Part shown: positions 54,467-63,750 of the stretch, in pieces | Numbering within the stretch: position 1 is the first letter of the stretch | Layout of the letters: each line of letters opens with the position of its first letter | Source: Nostoc edaphicum CCNP1411 | GTDB taxonomy: Bacteria > Cyanobacteriota > Cyanobacteriia > Cyanobacteriales > Nostocaceae | DNA: 64,000 nt | NCBI RefSeq assembly: GCF_014023275.1 | Contig: NZ_CP054698.1 | Coordinates: 3,162,001 to 3,226,000 of the forward strand | Direction of reading: 5' to 3' | Translations under genes and position numbers: made by a program | The notes under the pieces: generated by a model | What the model was told of the DNA's origin: nothing | The model's input: only the letters and a program-made list of their open reading frames with translations | Databases searched by the model: none

Positions 54467-55213
54467 TTATTCTGCGTTCACAAATTCCAAATACCCCTTG
54501 CTAAGTTCTTTCACCGCCAAATCATAAAATTGCTTACCGTGTTCTGGCGTTGCTAAATCCGGATTTGATCCCATGCGTCCATCTGGATAATGTACTCGAA
54601 AGTCAGCTGCGCTATAAATCCTATGTCCACTTGCAACTTCTGGTGAAAGGGGTGCTTGCTTAATCGCCTCTGGATAAACGTACTGGGTGAGGGCTACTTC
54701 ACTTGGCGTTGCATGAGAACCTTCTTGATCCCCATATAATTCTTTAGCTAGCTTATATACAGAACCACACATAAACCAGTTTGCAACTTGACATTGCACC
54801 TGTTGAGCATTGGGAATCTGCAAATCTTCTAAATGAGCGTAAGTTTCTGAAAAAGCCGCTTTGAGGGTAGCGATGTTCCCGCCGTGTCCGTTAATAAAGT
54901 AGAACTTGCTAAAACCAGCTTTGGCTAAACAAGTTACATAATCTCGCACTACTTGAATCAAAGTGCTGGGACGCAGACTGATTGTGCCAGGAAAAGCAGT
55001 ATGATGCAGTGCCATACCCACATTGATTGTAGGGCCAACGATCGCTTGAGTTGCATCACCAACACCAGCTGCGATCGCTTCTGCACAAATCGCATCAGTG
55101 CCAATTAACCCCGTTGGGCCATGTTGTTCTGTGGAACCAATAGGGAAAATAATCCCCTTGGACTGCTGTAAATAAGCTTCAACTTCTTGCCAAGTACTTA
55201 AATGTAGTAGCAT
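54467..55213 (-). CDS. Creatininase family protein
   Basis: This 248-residue metal-dependent amidohydrolase-like protein has the family motifs FPIGSTEQHGPTGLIGTDAI (Glu, His, Asp metal ligands) and INGHGGNIATLKAAF (His, Gly, Gly, Asn), then DQEGSHATPSEVALTQYV with further ligand residues. The superfamily includes creatinine amidohydrolase and hydrolases that open cyclic amides or phosphoribosyl compounds; which is unknown here. No signal peptide. Stands alone, with a tiny ORF possibly downstream. Confidence 0.9.
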   Translation of the reverse strand: MLLHLSTWQEVEAYLQQSKGIIFPIGSTEQHGPTGLIGTDAICAEAIAAGVGDATQAIVGPTINVGMALHHTAFPGTISLRPSTLIQVVRDYVTCLAKAGFSKFYFINGHGGNIATLKAAFSETYAHLEDLQIPNAQQVQCQVANWFMCGSVYKLAKELYGDQEGSHATPSEVALTQYVYPEAIKQAPLSPEVASGHRIYSAADFRVHYPDGRMGSNPDLATPEHGKQFYDLAVKELSKGYLEFVNAE

Positions 55214-55606
55214 TGTTAATGATTTTCCTCAATAAAATTGCCGTGGGATCAAACCTTTTTCTGCTAAAGAGCATATAAACTCCCACTAATACGATTATGA
55301 ACTCCCAATATTCCCTGTGGTAGCGATCGCACAATATCCAATATCCCCAACTTCTTTGAGAAGTCGGGGATCATTGTCTACTGCCAAATTTTGAGAAAAT
55401 CAGACTATCTATTTCTATGAATATTGTTTAGGGAATGGAATCGCAACGAGTTTCGACAGATATGGATATAAGGAATTTACCGACTCTGCCACTTTATCCT
55501 ACGATACTCGCCGCGAACTTCCCTATAATACAAATCAAAATTGAGTGATGAGATGTTGGTTTTCTGGATCATCAAGAAAACAAAGGGGATCAATTTTGAA
55601 TCTTGA
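55214..55606. other. Spacer between cupin and creatininase genes
   Basis: About 390 bp. HIP1 near 55324; otherwise AT-rich with nothing supported. Confidence 0.4.
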
Positions 55607-55879
55607 CTAATCAAAGTAATAATGCTTCTTTACGTCCTTGGTAATTTCCCATGTGCAAGACATACCAGCGGGAAAAATCACTAAATCGCCTTTACCCATT
55701 TGCACTGGCTGTCCACCATCAGGAGTAACAACTACGTCTCCTTCCAAAAAGTAACAAGTTTCTTGAGAATCATAAGTCCAAGGAAATTTTGAGACTTCCT
55801 TTTTCCAAACTTCCCATTTAAATACACCTAATTCATTGAGATGTTCTTGTCTGGGTTGACGCTCAATTTTAATTTCCAT
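55607..55879 (-). CDS. Cupin domain protein (DUF861/Cupin_3 type)
   Basis: This small single-barrel cupin of about 90 residues has ETCYFLEGDVVVTPDGGQPV and KGDLVIFPAGMSCTWEI. The frame is open upstream to 55954, but ATG 55879 (MEIKIERQPR) is the natural start. The usual metal-binding His residues of other cupins are mostly absent, which fits DUF861. It lies 26 bp after the stop of the Mo-nitro_C gene and is probably on the same transcript. Function unknown; perhaps a sugar or organic-acid binding role. Confidence 0.85.
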   Translation of the reverse strand: MEIKIERQPRQEHLNELGVFKWEVWKKEVSKFPWTYDSQETCYFLEGDVVVTPDGGQPVQMGKGDLVIFPAGMSCTWEITKDVKKHYYFD

Positions 55880-55905
55880 ATAGATAGTGTTTTCTCTAGT
55901 GATGT

Positions 55906-56265
55906 TCAGCAGTAGGATTGAATATCCTCTCCACACTGATCTACTAGATAACACAAAGCGCGAAAACGCAAGTAGACAAGTTCGTTATAAAGCGGATTGA
56001 GTTTGCACATTGGCGGAATGTGACCTATTATGCGACCAAAAAGCATGATATCACGCTCGAACGGACACTGGGCGGGGATCAGTTTAGCAATAAATTTGGC
56101 GAATTTCCGATTCTGAATCTCAATTTTGTCCAGCCATTGACGTAATGGTTGCAGTAAATCTAATTTAGGTTGAGCAAATTGCTTTTTACTACCTATTTGA
56201 TTCTTTTCTTCTAAAGGTTTAATAAAAGCAGGCAGAAAAATACGCTGATTATTTGTTTTAAGCAT
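55906..56265 (-). CDS. Stand-alone Mo-dependent nitrogenase C-terminal domain protein
   Basis: About 119 residues ending CPFERDIMLFGRIIGHIPPM, CKLNPLYNELVYLRFRALCY and LVDQCGEDIQSYC, which is the Mo-nitro_C domain (PF06967) found fused to nitrogenase in some proteins and as small cyanobacterial proteins. Conserved Cys residues are visible (CPFE, CKLN, CYLV, CGED), suggesting metal or Fe-S binding. ATG 56265 is used; TTG 56277 is also open. There is no nif gene nearby, so the role in nitrogen fixation is not shown. Confidence 0.88.
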   Translation of the reverse strand: MLKTNNQRIFLPAFIKPLEEKNQIGSKKQFAQPKLDLLQPLRQWLDKIEIQNRKFAKFIAKLIPAQCPFERDIMLFGRIIGHIPPMCKLNPLYNELVYLRFRALCYLVDQCGEDIQSYC

Positions 56266-56862
56266 AGTTTTAGGCAAGGTTTTCCTTGTGTAGATGAACT
56301 ATTTGCCGATTGGGAATATTGCCATGTAATCTGTCTGGTCATTTTGCATTGTGAAGATAACGAAGACAAGCACAATGCAAAGATTTTACATGCATCTCTG
56401 GAGAGAAATGGTTTAACTAATTGTTATTTAAACCCACCAAATGATCAAGAACTGTCCCGTTAAATACAAAATAACAAAGAAAATATAAAAATGGCATTTC
56501 TTTAACTTATGGATTGCTAATCTCAAAGATAGCTATCTTATATATTGAATATAAATTCCTGGTTCTGAAACTGCCCAGTATCTGGAGATGTAGTTTATGG
56601 CAGACAAATATAGTTTTTTTCTCACCCCATATACATTTCGCTAGGATTAGCCCCTAATGTCTTTCGATTTTAGGGTATTTAATGTCCATAAATTTGTCTG
56701 ATATACTACATAACCTAACCTAGATATTATGTAAATCAGTAGCAAAAAATTTTTTGATAAGTCCAAACTAAATATTAGGACTTACGCAAGGGCGTGGGCC
56801 AAAATAGTTATAAGTTTTGAGTTCCCAGTGCTGAACTCCCCCATTGCCCTATTGTGAAAAAC
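56266..56862. other. Divergent-side spacer upstream of Mo-nitro_C gene
   Basis: About 600 bp. TAGGACTTACGCAAGG at 56778 is one end of the 38821-type MITE. The remaining sequence is AT-rich without a supported gene. Confidence 0.45.
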
Positions 56863-58329
56863 TTATTTTTTAAAATGTCTCAAGCCATAACGGTCTTGAT
56901 ATTTGCTGATATAGTCTACATTCTGTTGCTCTAATTTTGACAGTAATCTAAGTGGAAACGCTTTTGGTAAATATATAGGACGATACCAAGATTGGTTATT
57001 AAAATAATCTTGTAATTCTGGAGTATCAAAGCGGCGTCCATGAATGGCAAAAACCGAATTTCGCATTATATCAAGTTCCAAACCGTCTTTACCATCCAAA
57101 TCTGCATCAGTTACCCGTCTTTGGGAAAGCCATAAAAAAATGTTGGCGGCGGTGGTATCTACTGGTGGTACTGATGTTGTTAAGGAAGGTATAGATTGAA
57201 TTGGAACAGATGGGGTAGTTGGTGTAATTTTGGGAGTTTCTATCACCGGGGTGGTGACATTTGACGGTGTTTCTGAAGGTAATACCGTTTTGTCTGTTAT
57301 GGGTTGAGAAGATTTTGGTAACACTTGACTAATAATCACAGATGCACCAATTAACCCACCTGCAATCAAACTGCCCATGAGGATATTATTCTGACTATTA
57401 CCACTTTGAGGGCTAGGCTGTGGTTTGACTGGTACTGTCTGAGGCGGTGGTGCAGAGACTACAGTTGGTTGAGTCAAGAGGGGTTGCGTCGGTGGAATTG
57501 GATTTGCTATGCTCTGCAAAGCATCCAGCATTGCTCTGGCTGTAGGGTAGCGATCGCGCGGATGATAAGCGATCGCTTTATCAATCACTCCTGCCATAAT
57601 TGGGCTAATATGACCAGCATACTGTCGCCAAACAATTTCCCCCGTCTGGGAATCGGTTTCTAGTTGCTGCGCCTGTTTACCAGTCAGCAAATAAATTACC
57701 GTCATTCCTAAACTGTATAAATCACTAGAAAAAACTGGTCTACCTGCGGCTTGTTCACTCGGCATATAACCGGGTGTACCAATCACAATCGAACTGGTAG
57801 GATTGCCTTGAGAATTTACTACTGTTCCCATTGATTCCCGCACAGCACCAAAATCAATTAGCACCGATTTACCATCTTGATTACGCACAATGATGTTATC
57901 CGGTTTAATATCGCGGTGAACGATATGCCGAGAGTGGACGTAATCCAGGACGGGTAATAAATTCATGAATAATTCCTGGACAGCGCCTTCACTAAATAGC
58001 CCCTGCTTTTGGACTTTTCCAGTTAGGGTATCGCCCTCAACCCACTCCTGAACTAAGTAAAATTGTCCCCCAGAGGAGAAGTAGGCATACAATGCCGGAA
58101 TTTGGTCATTTGCCCCACCAAGTTCTTCAAGAATCGCTGCTTCGCGTTGAAACCTCTCTTGCACTAACTGATAAATTTGGGGATTGTTGTGAATTGGTCT
58201 TAACTGTTTAACCACACAAGGACGCTTTGAAGGCATATACGTATCTTCTGCTAGATAGGTTTCACCAAACCCACCAGCACCCAGTGTGCGGATAACTTGA
58301 TAGCGATCGTTTAGCAGCTGTATTGTCAT
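56863..58329 (-). CDS. Serine/threonine protein kinase with C-terminal YARHG domain
   Basis: This 488-residue protein has a Hanks kinase domain: LGAGGFGETYLAEDTY, Lys in CVVKQL, HRDIKPDNIIV, DFGAVRE and GTPGYMPSEQ. A Pro/Thr-rich linker and a transmembrane segment (ILMGSLIAGGLIGASVIISQVL) follow, then a YARHG domain (about 395-485: LELDIMRNSVFAIHGRRFDT, LLSKLEQQNVDYISKYQDRY). YARHG is an extracellular-type module, so the kinase probably senses something at the outer face. It is the second kinase in this part of the window. Confidence 0.93.
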   Translation of the reverse strand: MTIQLLNDRYQVIRTLGAGGFGETYLAEDTYMPSKRPCVVKQLRPIHNNPQIYQLVQERFQREAAILEELGGANDQIPALYAYFSSGGQFYLVQEWVEGDTLTGKVQKQGLFSEGAVQELFMNLLPVLDYVHSRHIVHRDIKPDNIIVRNQDGKSVLIDFGAVRESMGTVVNSQGNPTSSIVIGTPGYMPSEQAAGRPVFSSDLYSLGMTVIYLLTGKQAQQLETDSQTGEIVWRQYAGHISPIMAGVIDKAIAYHPRDRYPTARAMLDALQSIANPIPPTQPLLTQPTVVSAPPPQTVPVKPQPSPQSGNSQNNILMGSLIAGGLIGASVIISQVLPKSSQPITDKTVLPSETPSNVTTPVIETPKITPTTPSVPIQSIPSLTTSVPPVDTTAANIFLWLSQRRVTDADLDGKDGLELDIMRNSVFAIHGRRFDTPELQDYFNNQSWYRPIYLPKAFPLRLLSKLEQQNVDYISKYQDRYGLRHFKK

Positions 58330-58377
58330 GGGAGATTACAAGTGATATTCATAAGATAGTTTTCCCCAAAACTACCT

Positions 58378-58926
58378 TCATTTCAAATCTAGTAAACCTT
58401 CTTCTTTCAATTTAGGATTGAAGCGAATTTCCATTTTCAAGCCTCGCATTTCTAATAATTGCTTTGAAATTTCTGCTTCTACTCTCCGCGCCACATTTTT
58501 AATAATTTTTCTTGTTGCTAATTCATCATTAGCTGGATTTTGATAATTTGCTTGTTCTTCAGGTGTCATTACCACCTTGACATCAATGGGATCAGTCCAT
58601 TTTTCCTTGTTATCCCCATTTCCCCAAGGCACACTGCCATTTTCAGCAATCCAAGCATTTTCAGTATTTTCTAAAATTGTGCGACTAGGGCGTTCAATAG
58701 TTTGAACTTTAACCCAATAGCATTGCTGTGGCTGACGGACTAAATGTTGCTTGAGGCTAAGGTAAACATCACGAGAGTATCCTACAAATTGGAGTACTTT
58801 TTCTTGGTCAAAAATCGCATATATCCCGATTTTACCCTGAAATTGTTCGGGCAATTGACCCTGAGCGTCAATATAAGAAATGTATTCTAGGGTTGCCAAA
58901 GAAGAAAGATTTGTTTCAGTAGCCAT
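58378..58926 (-). CDS. GIY-YIG nuclease-domain protein
   Basis: About 182 residues. An N-terminal GIY-YIG-like part (GIYAIFDQEKVLQFVGYSRD, with Arg in SRDVYLSLKQHL) is followed by an all-alpha C-terminus (PANDELATRKIIKNVARRVE). The second signature motif reads FVGYS rather than the usual YIG, a change seen in cyanobacterial members. It lies 48 bp upstream of the YARHG kinase and may be co-transcribed with it. Possible DNA-processing role, unproven. Confidence 0.85.
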   Translation of the reverse strand: MATETNLSSLATLEYISYIDAQGQLPEQFQGKIGIYAIFDQEKVLQFVGYSRDVYLSLKQHLVRQPQQCYWVKVQTIERPSRTILENTENAWIAENGSVPWGNGDNKEKWTDPIDVKVVMTPEEQANYQNPANDELATRKIIKNVARRVEAEISKQLLEMRGLKMEIRFNPKLKEEGLLDLK

Positions 58927-58982
58927 AGATCAAATATCAAACTTGCTATTTGCCTTCAAAAGTGAAAATTACTTAAATTGTA

Positions 58983-59014
58983 AGAATTCAGGAGTCAGAA
59001 TTCAGGAGTCAGAA
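58983..59014. repeat. Tandem repeat AGAATTCAGGAGTC
   Basis: Two 14-bp units, each containing GAATTCA and GGAGTC heptamers, upstream of the GIY-YIG gene. Nostoc-type short tandem repeat. Confidence 0.7.
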
Positions 59015-59125
59015 TAGTTAAATAATTAGGAGAAAATTTTATCCATAAATGTACTATCTATGCTGCATTCTTTTTAAATTCTGACTTCTGGGTGTTGAAT
59101 TCTTGAATTAAATCTATCTTGAAAA

Positions 59126-59455
59126 TTAAGCATTACCCAATTTCTGGTAAATTGCACAAAGACGACTGGGTTTAAAAATCTTAGCATTAAACATGAAATT
59201 TGGTGGTACGTTGATGATGGCATATTCATCAGATTCATGATACTTCTCAAATTCTGCTGGCATTCCTTTAGTGGTAGTTAAGCTGTAAGGAACTGGTTGG
59301 AAAAGTAATTCTGTAAATTTAACTTGTTCACATCCCAACTGTTGAGAAATTTGGTTTAAGAAAGCAACGCTTGTCAATAAATTGAATAGAGTTTCTTGGG
59401 CTTGTGCTTCAAGAGTGAAATTGCCATCAAAGTTCTGGACGATTTTCAGGGGCAT
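59126..59455 (-). CDS. Conserved hypothetical protein, about 109 residues
   Basis: The protein starts MPLKIVQNFDGNFTLEAQAQ and contains QQLGCEQVKFTELLFQPVPY and NVPPNFMFNAKIFKPSRLCA. Composition is that of a normal soluble protein, but no family is recognised. Oriented toward the GIY-YIG gene, possibly in the same transcript. The overlapping frame 59507-59716 is not supported. Confidence 0.65.
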   Translation of the reverse strand: MPLKIVQNFDGNFTLEAQAQETLFNLLTSVAFLNQISQQLGCEQVKFTELLFQPVPYSLTTTKGMPAEFEKYHESDEYAIINVPPNFMFNAKIFKPSRLCAIYQKLGNA

Positions 59456-59717
59456 TTTCTGTATATGTAGTTATTAACGACTAAGTGATGAGAGAAAATA
59501 GGCAACATGTTGCACATAGTCATCTACTTTTTTGTGCAGATGAGCTTGGTAAAAAATTACCACTTTAAGATCAGCCTATTGGATTGTGGGACTTCTGTCA
59601 GCTACACGAGGAAGCTAGCATGGTTAAGAATCGTGAAGTTTAGCAGATTCTTATCGATAGGTGATTTTTCCTTAAATAACAGTCTGAAACCGTCTTTAAA
59701 TTACGAATTATTTTAAT

Positions 59718-60356
59718 ATGGTGAGTCAAGCGCAGATATTACAATGGTTGCAGGCTTATGCAACAGAGATAGAGCAGAATAAAGCCTATTTGACAGAATT
59801 AGATGCTGCGATCGGAGATGCTGACCACGGAATCAATATGGATCGAGGCTTCAAAAAGGTAAGCGCTCAGTTACCAACTCTTACAGACAAAGACATCAGC
59901 AGCATTTTCAAAGCCGTGAGTATGACCTTGATTTCTTCTATTGGCGGTGCTAGTGGCCCTCTTTATGGCACTTGGTTTTTACGAGCAAGTACAGCAGTCG
60001 TTGGTAAGCAAGAATTAACAGAACAAGATGTTTTAGCGATACTCCAAGCAGGCTTAGACGGCGTGGTGCAACGTGGAAAAGCGCAACTAGGAGATAAAAC
60101 AATGGTGGATGTGCTATCTCCGGCTGTAGCTGCTTGTGGGCAAGCTGTAGAAGAAAGTCAGGGAACGCTGGAAGCTATGCAAAAAGCTGTAGCAGCAGCC
60201 CAAAGGGGGTTGCAAGAAACTATACCGATGCAGGCGAAAAAGGGACGGGCTAGCTACCTGGGGGAACGGAGTATTGGACATCAAGACCCAGGAGGGACTT
60301 CTGCTTATTTGATGTTGAAGAGTTTGTTAGAGGTATTGGGAAGTTCCGGGGAATAA
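59718..60356 (+). CDS. dhaL: Dihydroxyacetone kinase subunit DhaL
   Basis: The 212 residues match the ADP-binding DhaL subunit: AIGDADHGINMDRGFKKV (Asp residues that bind the two Mg2+), then GGASGPLYGTWF, VQRGKAQLGDKTMVDVLSPA and RSIGHQDPGGTSAYL. DhaL normally works with DhaK, which binds dihydroxyacetone, and often with DhaM. No dhaK lies in the window, so the partner is elsewhere. Start ATG 59718. Pathway: glycerol/dihydroxyacetone metabolism. Cytoplasmic. Confidence 0.94.
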   Translation: MVSQAQILQWLQAYATEIEQNKAYLTELDAAIGDADHGINMDRGFKKVSAQLPTLTDKDISSIFKAVSMTLISSIGGASGPLYGTWFLRASTAVVGKQELTEQDVLAILQAGLDGVVQRGKAQLGDKTMVDVLSPAVAACGQAVEESQGTLEAMQKAVAAAQRGLQETIPMQAKKGRASYLGERSIGHQDPGGTSAYLMLKSLLEVLGSSGE

Positions 60357-60391
60357 AAAATTTTCTGAAATTATTATTCTTTTTCAGGATA

Positions 60392-60562
60392 ATGACATTA
60401 AGCTATGCGCCTAGAGTATTGATGGCGCATGAAGATGTCCTTGAGAAAGCAGCCAATATGACATCAAGTGGATCAAATAAAATTAATGCCGTTGAAGTGG
60501 ATGGCATCCAGTTTGAAACTTTAGTACCGGAGCGAATGTTGTGCTTACCAAAAAAAATCTAA
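60392..60562 (+). CDS. Possible 56-residue protein or N-terminal gene scrap
   Basis: ATG 60392 opens MTLSYAPRVLMAHEDVLEKA, then INAVEVDGIQFETLVPERML and CLPKKI stop. Shifting by one A in the A-run at about 60550 would continue as SNTETFEQFGIFITNT, which resembles IGIRITNNT of the next frame. It may be part of the same broken gene as 60574-61400. Confidence 0.35.
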   Translation: MTLSYAPRVLMAHEDVLEKAANMTSSGSNKINAVEVDGIQFETLVPERMLCLPKKI

Positions 60563-60680
60563 TACAGAAACTTTTGAGCAATTTGGAATTTTTATTACCA
60601 ATACCGCCAGGATATTTTTCTCCTAAATATTCTGTACAGATTGGTATACGGATTACTAATAACACCCTAACTCCTCTTAG

Positions 60681-61003
60681 AGGTTGTTTTAAAAGTATTT
60701 TGGTGTGATTTTAGACACGTTTAGATCCCCCCTAACCCCCCTTAAAAAGGCTACGGTGTATACACAAGTATCAAATAGCTGATTAACCAAGGGTTTACCC
60801 CACCCTAACCCTCCCCTTGTAAAGGGGAGGGAACTAGATTTTCTTGTTTCCCCCCTTTCCAAGGGGGGATTAAGGGGGGTAATTTGACTTGTGTATACAC
60901 CGTAGCCTTAAAAAGGGGGGAACCGGAATCAAAGTCCCCCTTTTTAAGGGGGATTTAGGGGTATCTAAAACCTTTTGTTACCGACAAGAGGACTTTTAAA
61001 ACA
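60681..61003. mobile_element. Nested mobile element that splits the gene (outer)
   Basis: This 323-bp insertion lies between direct repeats TCCTCTTAG. Its ends contain TGTTTTAAAAGT (left, 60684-60695) and ACTTTTAAAACA (right, 60992-61003) in inverted orientation, with CCCCCCTAACCCCCC and AAGTCCCCCTTTTTAAGGGGG in the interior. It has itself received the element at 60751-60906. Confidence 0.85.
60742..60915. mobile_element. 156-bp MITE with IS4-type ends and 9-bp target duplication (inner)
   Basis: The ends GCTACGGTGTATACACAAGT (60751-60770) and ACTTGTGTATACACCGTAGC (60887-60906) are perfect inverted repeats. The element is flanked by CTTAAAAAG at 60742-60750 and 60907-60915. Interior: CCCTCCCCTTGTAAAGGGGAGG and CAAGGGGGGATTAAGGGGGG. 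Same ends as the IS at 39035 and the MITE at 49572. Confidence 0.93.
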
Positions 61004-61440
61004 TCCTCTTAGGTTTAGCTTTTATTTCACCTTATTTCCAGAACTTGTGAATGCAAACGCAGTCATTCCATTGGAGGGTGGTTGGATTAGAGCTTCAACA
61101 TCTTTAGAATCTGATTACCCTCTCGCTATGCCAGGAGAGAGTGTAACATACTTTCCTGAGATAAAATTTTTTGGGACTTGGGGTAATCGATTTGGATTTA
61201 GCATCACCAGTGGAGATAGTGGTACATGGTTTTTTCAATCTCTCAAGCCAGGTAATTATCAGTTCCGATTTATCTATAACAGTCCAAATGAAAAGGTAAC
61301 AATATACGGTTCTGTAAGTAGAGATATGAGCTTAATAGAAGGTATTTGGACGGGTGAAGTATTAACTCCATTTGTGGAATTACATTTAGCCCAGCTTTGA
61401 AGTAAAACCTTGTCGCAGATCATCACCTAAAAATTCCAAC

Positions 61441-63750
61441 TTACCTGATTATCTGATTGACAACAGATGTACTCTGAATACGCCATTTGCCTCGTTGTCG
61501 AATCAAATCGTACCGAACTCGCAAATTATCGTTAGAAGAGGTTTTGAACTGACCATTTTCATATAACTGCGTCACTTCTCTAACCGTAGCTTCCACTGCG
61601 GCACGATCTGCAAATAAATCAATTCTCTCAACAGATTCCACCTTCAGACTATGCTCGTACTTCCGGTATCGGTTGTCTGACCTATCCTGTTGAGCAATCA
61701 GCCGCCATTGAGACAAAGCTGAACCAGTTAAAATCTGCTCTAAATTATTAATCTCATGATTCGGGCCTAAAGCTGCTGCTTTGGTAGATAGCCAAGTGCG
61801 AATCACGTCCTCGGCCGTTGTATCTGTTAAAGGCCCATCTAATACTTGTGGTTTACTATTTCGAGGAGGAATAAATACTGGTGGTTGATTTATTTCTACA
61901 AACAACTGTGAAATAGGTAAAGGTGGTTTGGGGAAAAACAGATTTTTTAACCATCCAAAAGTTGTTGTGGCTAATACCCCGAAAACTAATATACTCACCA
62001 AAGAAATAAACACTCTCCATACCAGCCGTGTTTTACCTTCGATGGTGTTAGCAAAAGTTCGCCGTCGTCGGGGACGACGAGAATGAGGACGATTATCTGG
62101 TACACGCTCTCGGCTAGCAGATGGAGTAGGTTTTCTCCGCCTACGCTTTTGGTTATGACCCGGTGCAGCAGTTTTAGCTGAACCATTCAAATGCTGATTA
62201 GAGCCTCTGCTCATTCTTTCAGCAGCAGGAACCTCTGATTTTATACTCCCAGATGAATTCCACATTGGTGGTGAGATATTTGAATATTCGGGTGTTTCTT
62301 TTGTTGGTGTTTCTGGCAAATCTAGGTCAGGTGTTCTGCTGTGATTAAATTGCGCTGAGGTCTTAGTTGAATTGTTGTGGAAAGAGGGCTTATTTGTCTG
62401 GGTTTTGGGAAAATACTGGGGGTTAATTACAGCCCATTCATTAGTTGTTTCCGCATCCGTTGGCAGTGCTTCTAAATAAGCTTGTACCTGTTGGTTAGCA
62501 AAGTAATCTTTTAGGAAAGCTTGCTGGTTCGCTAAATCGCGAAAATGGGGAAATACTTCGTGTTGCAACCACTGTTCTGCATATAGACACAGCCCTGGTA
62601 ACAAATCTGGAGAGTCTTGAGATTTTTCCCGAATAAAAGCTAAAGCTTCGTACTCCTGACTAAGTTCTAAAACACGAGTCGCTTCTTCAGTTTGTCCCAA
62701 GAGTAATGCACATAGAGACTGTTCTAAATGTACATCTTGGCGTTTGCCCAGACGCATGAGCATTTGTCTTGCTTGACGAATTAAAGCAGGTTGCCGTTGA
62801 GCAAATCCCCTTGCTATTAAGGCATAAACAGCCAAGTAAGTGGCGACAGCAGAATTGCGTTTGCTTTGGGCTTCAAATAACTTGTGCTGCTCTGCAACTG
62901 TTAAATGGTTGCGTAACTGCTGAATAAATCGCAGAAAGTCATCTATGTTTAAACCAGAGTCATCATTGTTCGTGCCATCAATCCCGCCACGATCTTCTAA
63001 GAGGTTTTGTAATAATTCCAAGCCTTGGTTTCGTTCGGCAGTCTTTTCTTGAGGGAGTGCCAACAACTCCAAAATTCGATATGGTCGTAATTTGTAAAGA
63101 TCCGCCTGAATTTCTGCCTGGACACTGGCGAACAACCCTTCGCGCACTAGCAGTTCTTGACCAGTTTCTAGGGATATAGCGGCATTTTCGTAGTGACCTT
63201 GCTGCCACTGTTCGCGACCTAATTCTAGACAAGCAAGGGCGACAGTGAGAACGACATCAGGATGTTCAGCACTTTCGTGTATTTCTTCGTCTGCTAAATT
63301 ATTACCTTTTCTTGAACTTGTAGCACCGCTTTTATTTACTAGGTACGGACGACCTAGTTTCAATACAAGTTCGTATTCTCCTAACTCTTGCAAAATTAAT
63401 AAAGCGCCAACTAATTCGTCTTGGGTAATTTCAATACCTAGACTCTGGGTGTCACTACCCCTTTTGGTGCTTTCTGGTGGACGATTTTCCAGTGCTACTG
63501 CGGCAGCAGCAAGGTTATCAGGGTCATAGGCGTGGGCAAGATAGAGATGATCGTAGGTACTGCGTTGTTTTGGATCTGATAAAACCACGTAAGCTTCTTC
63601 TATGAGTTGTTTACGAGAAGAAATTGCTGCATGAGAATACTCACGTCGTGGCAGTTGTACAATGCGATCGCTGTATGCCTGTCGCAATTGTTCTTCACTT
63701 GCCGCTAACGGTAGTCCTAAAATTCGGTAGTAATCTAGCGGAATTCGCAC
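61441..63750 (-). CDS. zipN: Cell division protein ZipN/Ftn2 (ARC6 homologue)
   Basis: This 769-residue cell division protein has a degenerate J-like N-terminus (MRIPLDYYRILGLPLAASEE, lacking a standard HPD), a long helical tetratricopeptide-like region, a basic Arg/Lys-rich stretch (KRRRRKPTPSASRE), a single membrane segment (VFISLVSILVFGVLATTTFG), and a C-terminal IMS/ARC6-type domain (VIRTWLSTKAAALGPNHEIN, EHSLKVESVERIDLFADRAA, YENGQFKTSS). ZipN/Ftn2 tethers FtsZ to the membrane and organises the division ring in cyanobacteria; the plant ARC6 is its homologue. Standalone gene. The first 250 bp upstream, running to the window edge, show no other gene. Confidence 0.94.
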   Translation of the reverse strand: MRIPLDYYRILGLPLAASEEQLRQAYSDRIVQLPRREYSHAAISSRKQLIEEAYVVLSDPKQRSTYDHLYLAHAYDPDNLAAAAVALENRPPESTKRGSDTQSLGIEITQDELVGALLILQELGEYELVLKLGRPYLVNKSGATSSRKGNNLADEEIHESAEHPDVVLTVALACLELGREQWQQGHYENAAISLETGQELLVREGLFASVQAEIQADLYKLRPYRILELLALPQEKTAERNQGLELLQNLLEDRGGIDGTNNDDSGLNIDDFLRFIQQLRNHLTVAEQHKLFEAQSKRNSAVATYLAVYALIARGFAQRQPALIRQARQMLMRLGKRQDVHLEQSLCALLLGQTEEATRVLELSQEYEALAFIREKSQDSPDLLPGLCLYAEQWLQHEVFPHFRDLANQQAFLKDYFANQQVQAYLEALPTDAETTNEWAVINPQYFPKTQTNKPSFHNNSTKTSAQFNHSRTPDLDLPETPTKETPEYSNISPPMWNSSGSIKSEVPAAERMSRGSNQHLNGSAKTAAPGHNQKRRRRKPTPSASRERVPDNRPHSRRPRRRRTFANTIEGKTRLVWRVFISLVSILVFGVLATTTFGWLKNLFFPKPPLPISQLFVEINQPPVFIPPRNSKPQVLDGPLTDTTAEDVIRTWLSTKAAALGPNHEINNLEQILTGSALSQWRLIAQQDRSDNRYRKYEHSLKVESVERIDLFADRAAVEATVREVTQLYENGQFKTSSNDNLRVRYDLIRQRGKWRIQSTSVVNQIIR

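Larger units (their letters stand above)
60574..61400 (+). pseudogene. Hypothetical protein gene split by nested mobile elements
   Basis: Joining 60574-60680 to 61013-61400 gives one uninterrupted frame of 164 codons: LSNLEFLLPIPPGYFSPKYS, VQIGIRITNNTLTPLR|FSFY, FTLFPELVNANAVIPLEGGW, and on to TPFVELHLAQL. The join is exact because TCCTCTTAG occurs both at 60672-60680 and 61004-61012, a 9-bp target duplication. The insertion (60681-61003) is itself interrupted. The coding part has a small all-beta feel; no domain named. It is not expressed as a whole. TTG 60574 is the probable original start. Confidence 0.8.

Noticed and set aside
59507..59716. 69-codon ORF before dhaL
   Set aside because: No ribosome site and odd composition; it covers the dhaL upstream region.
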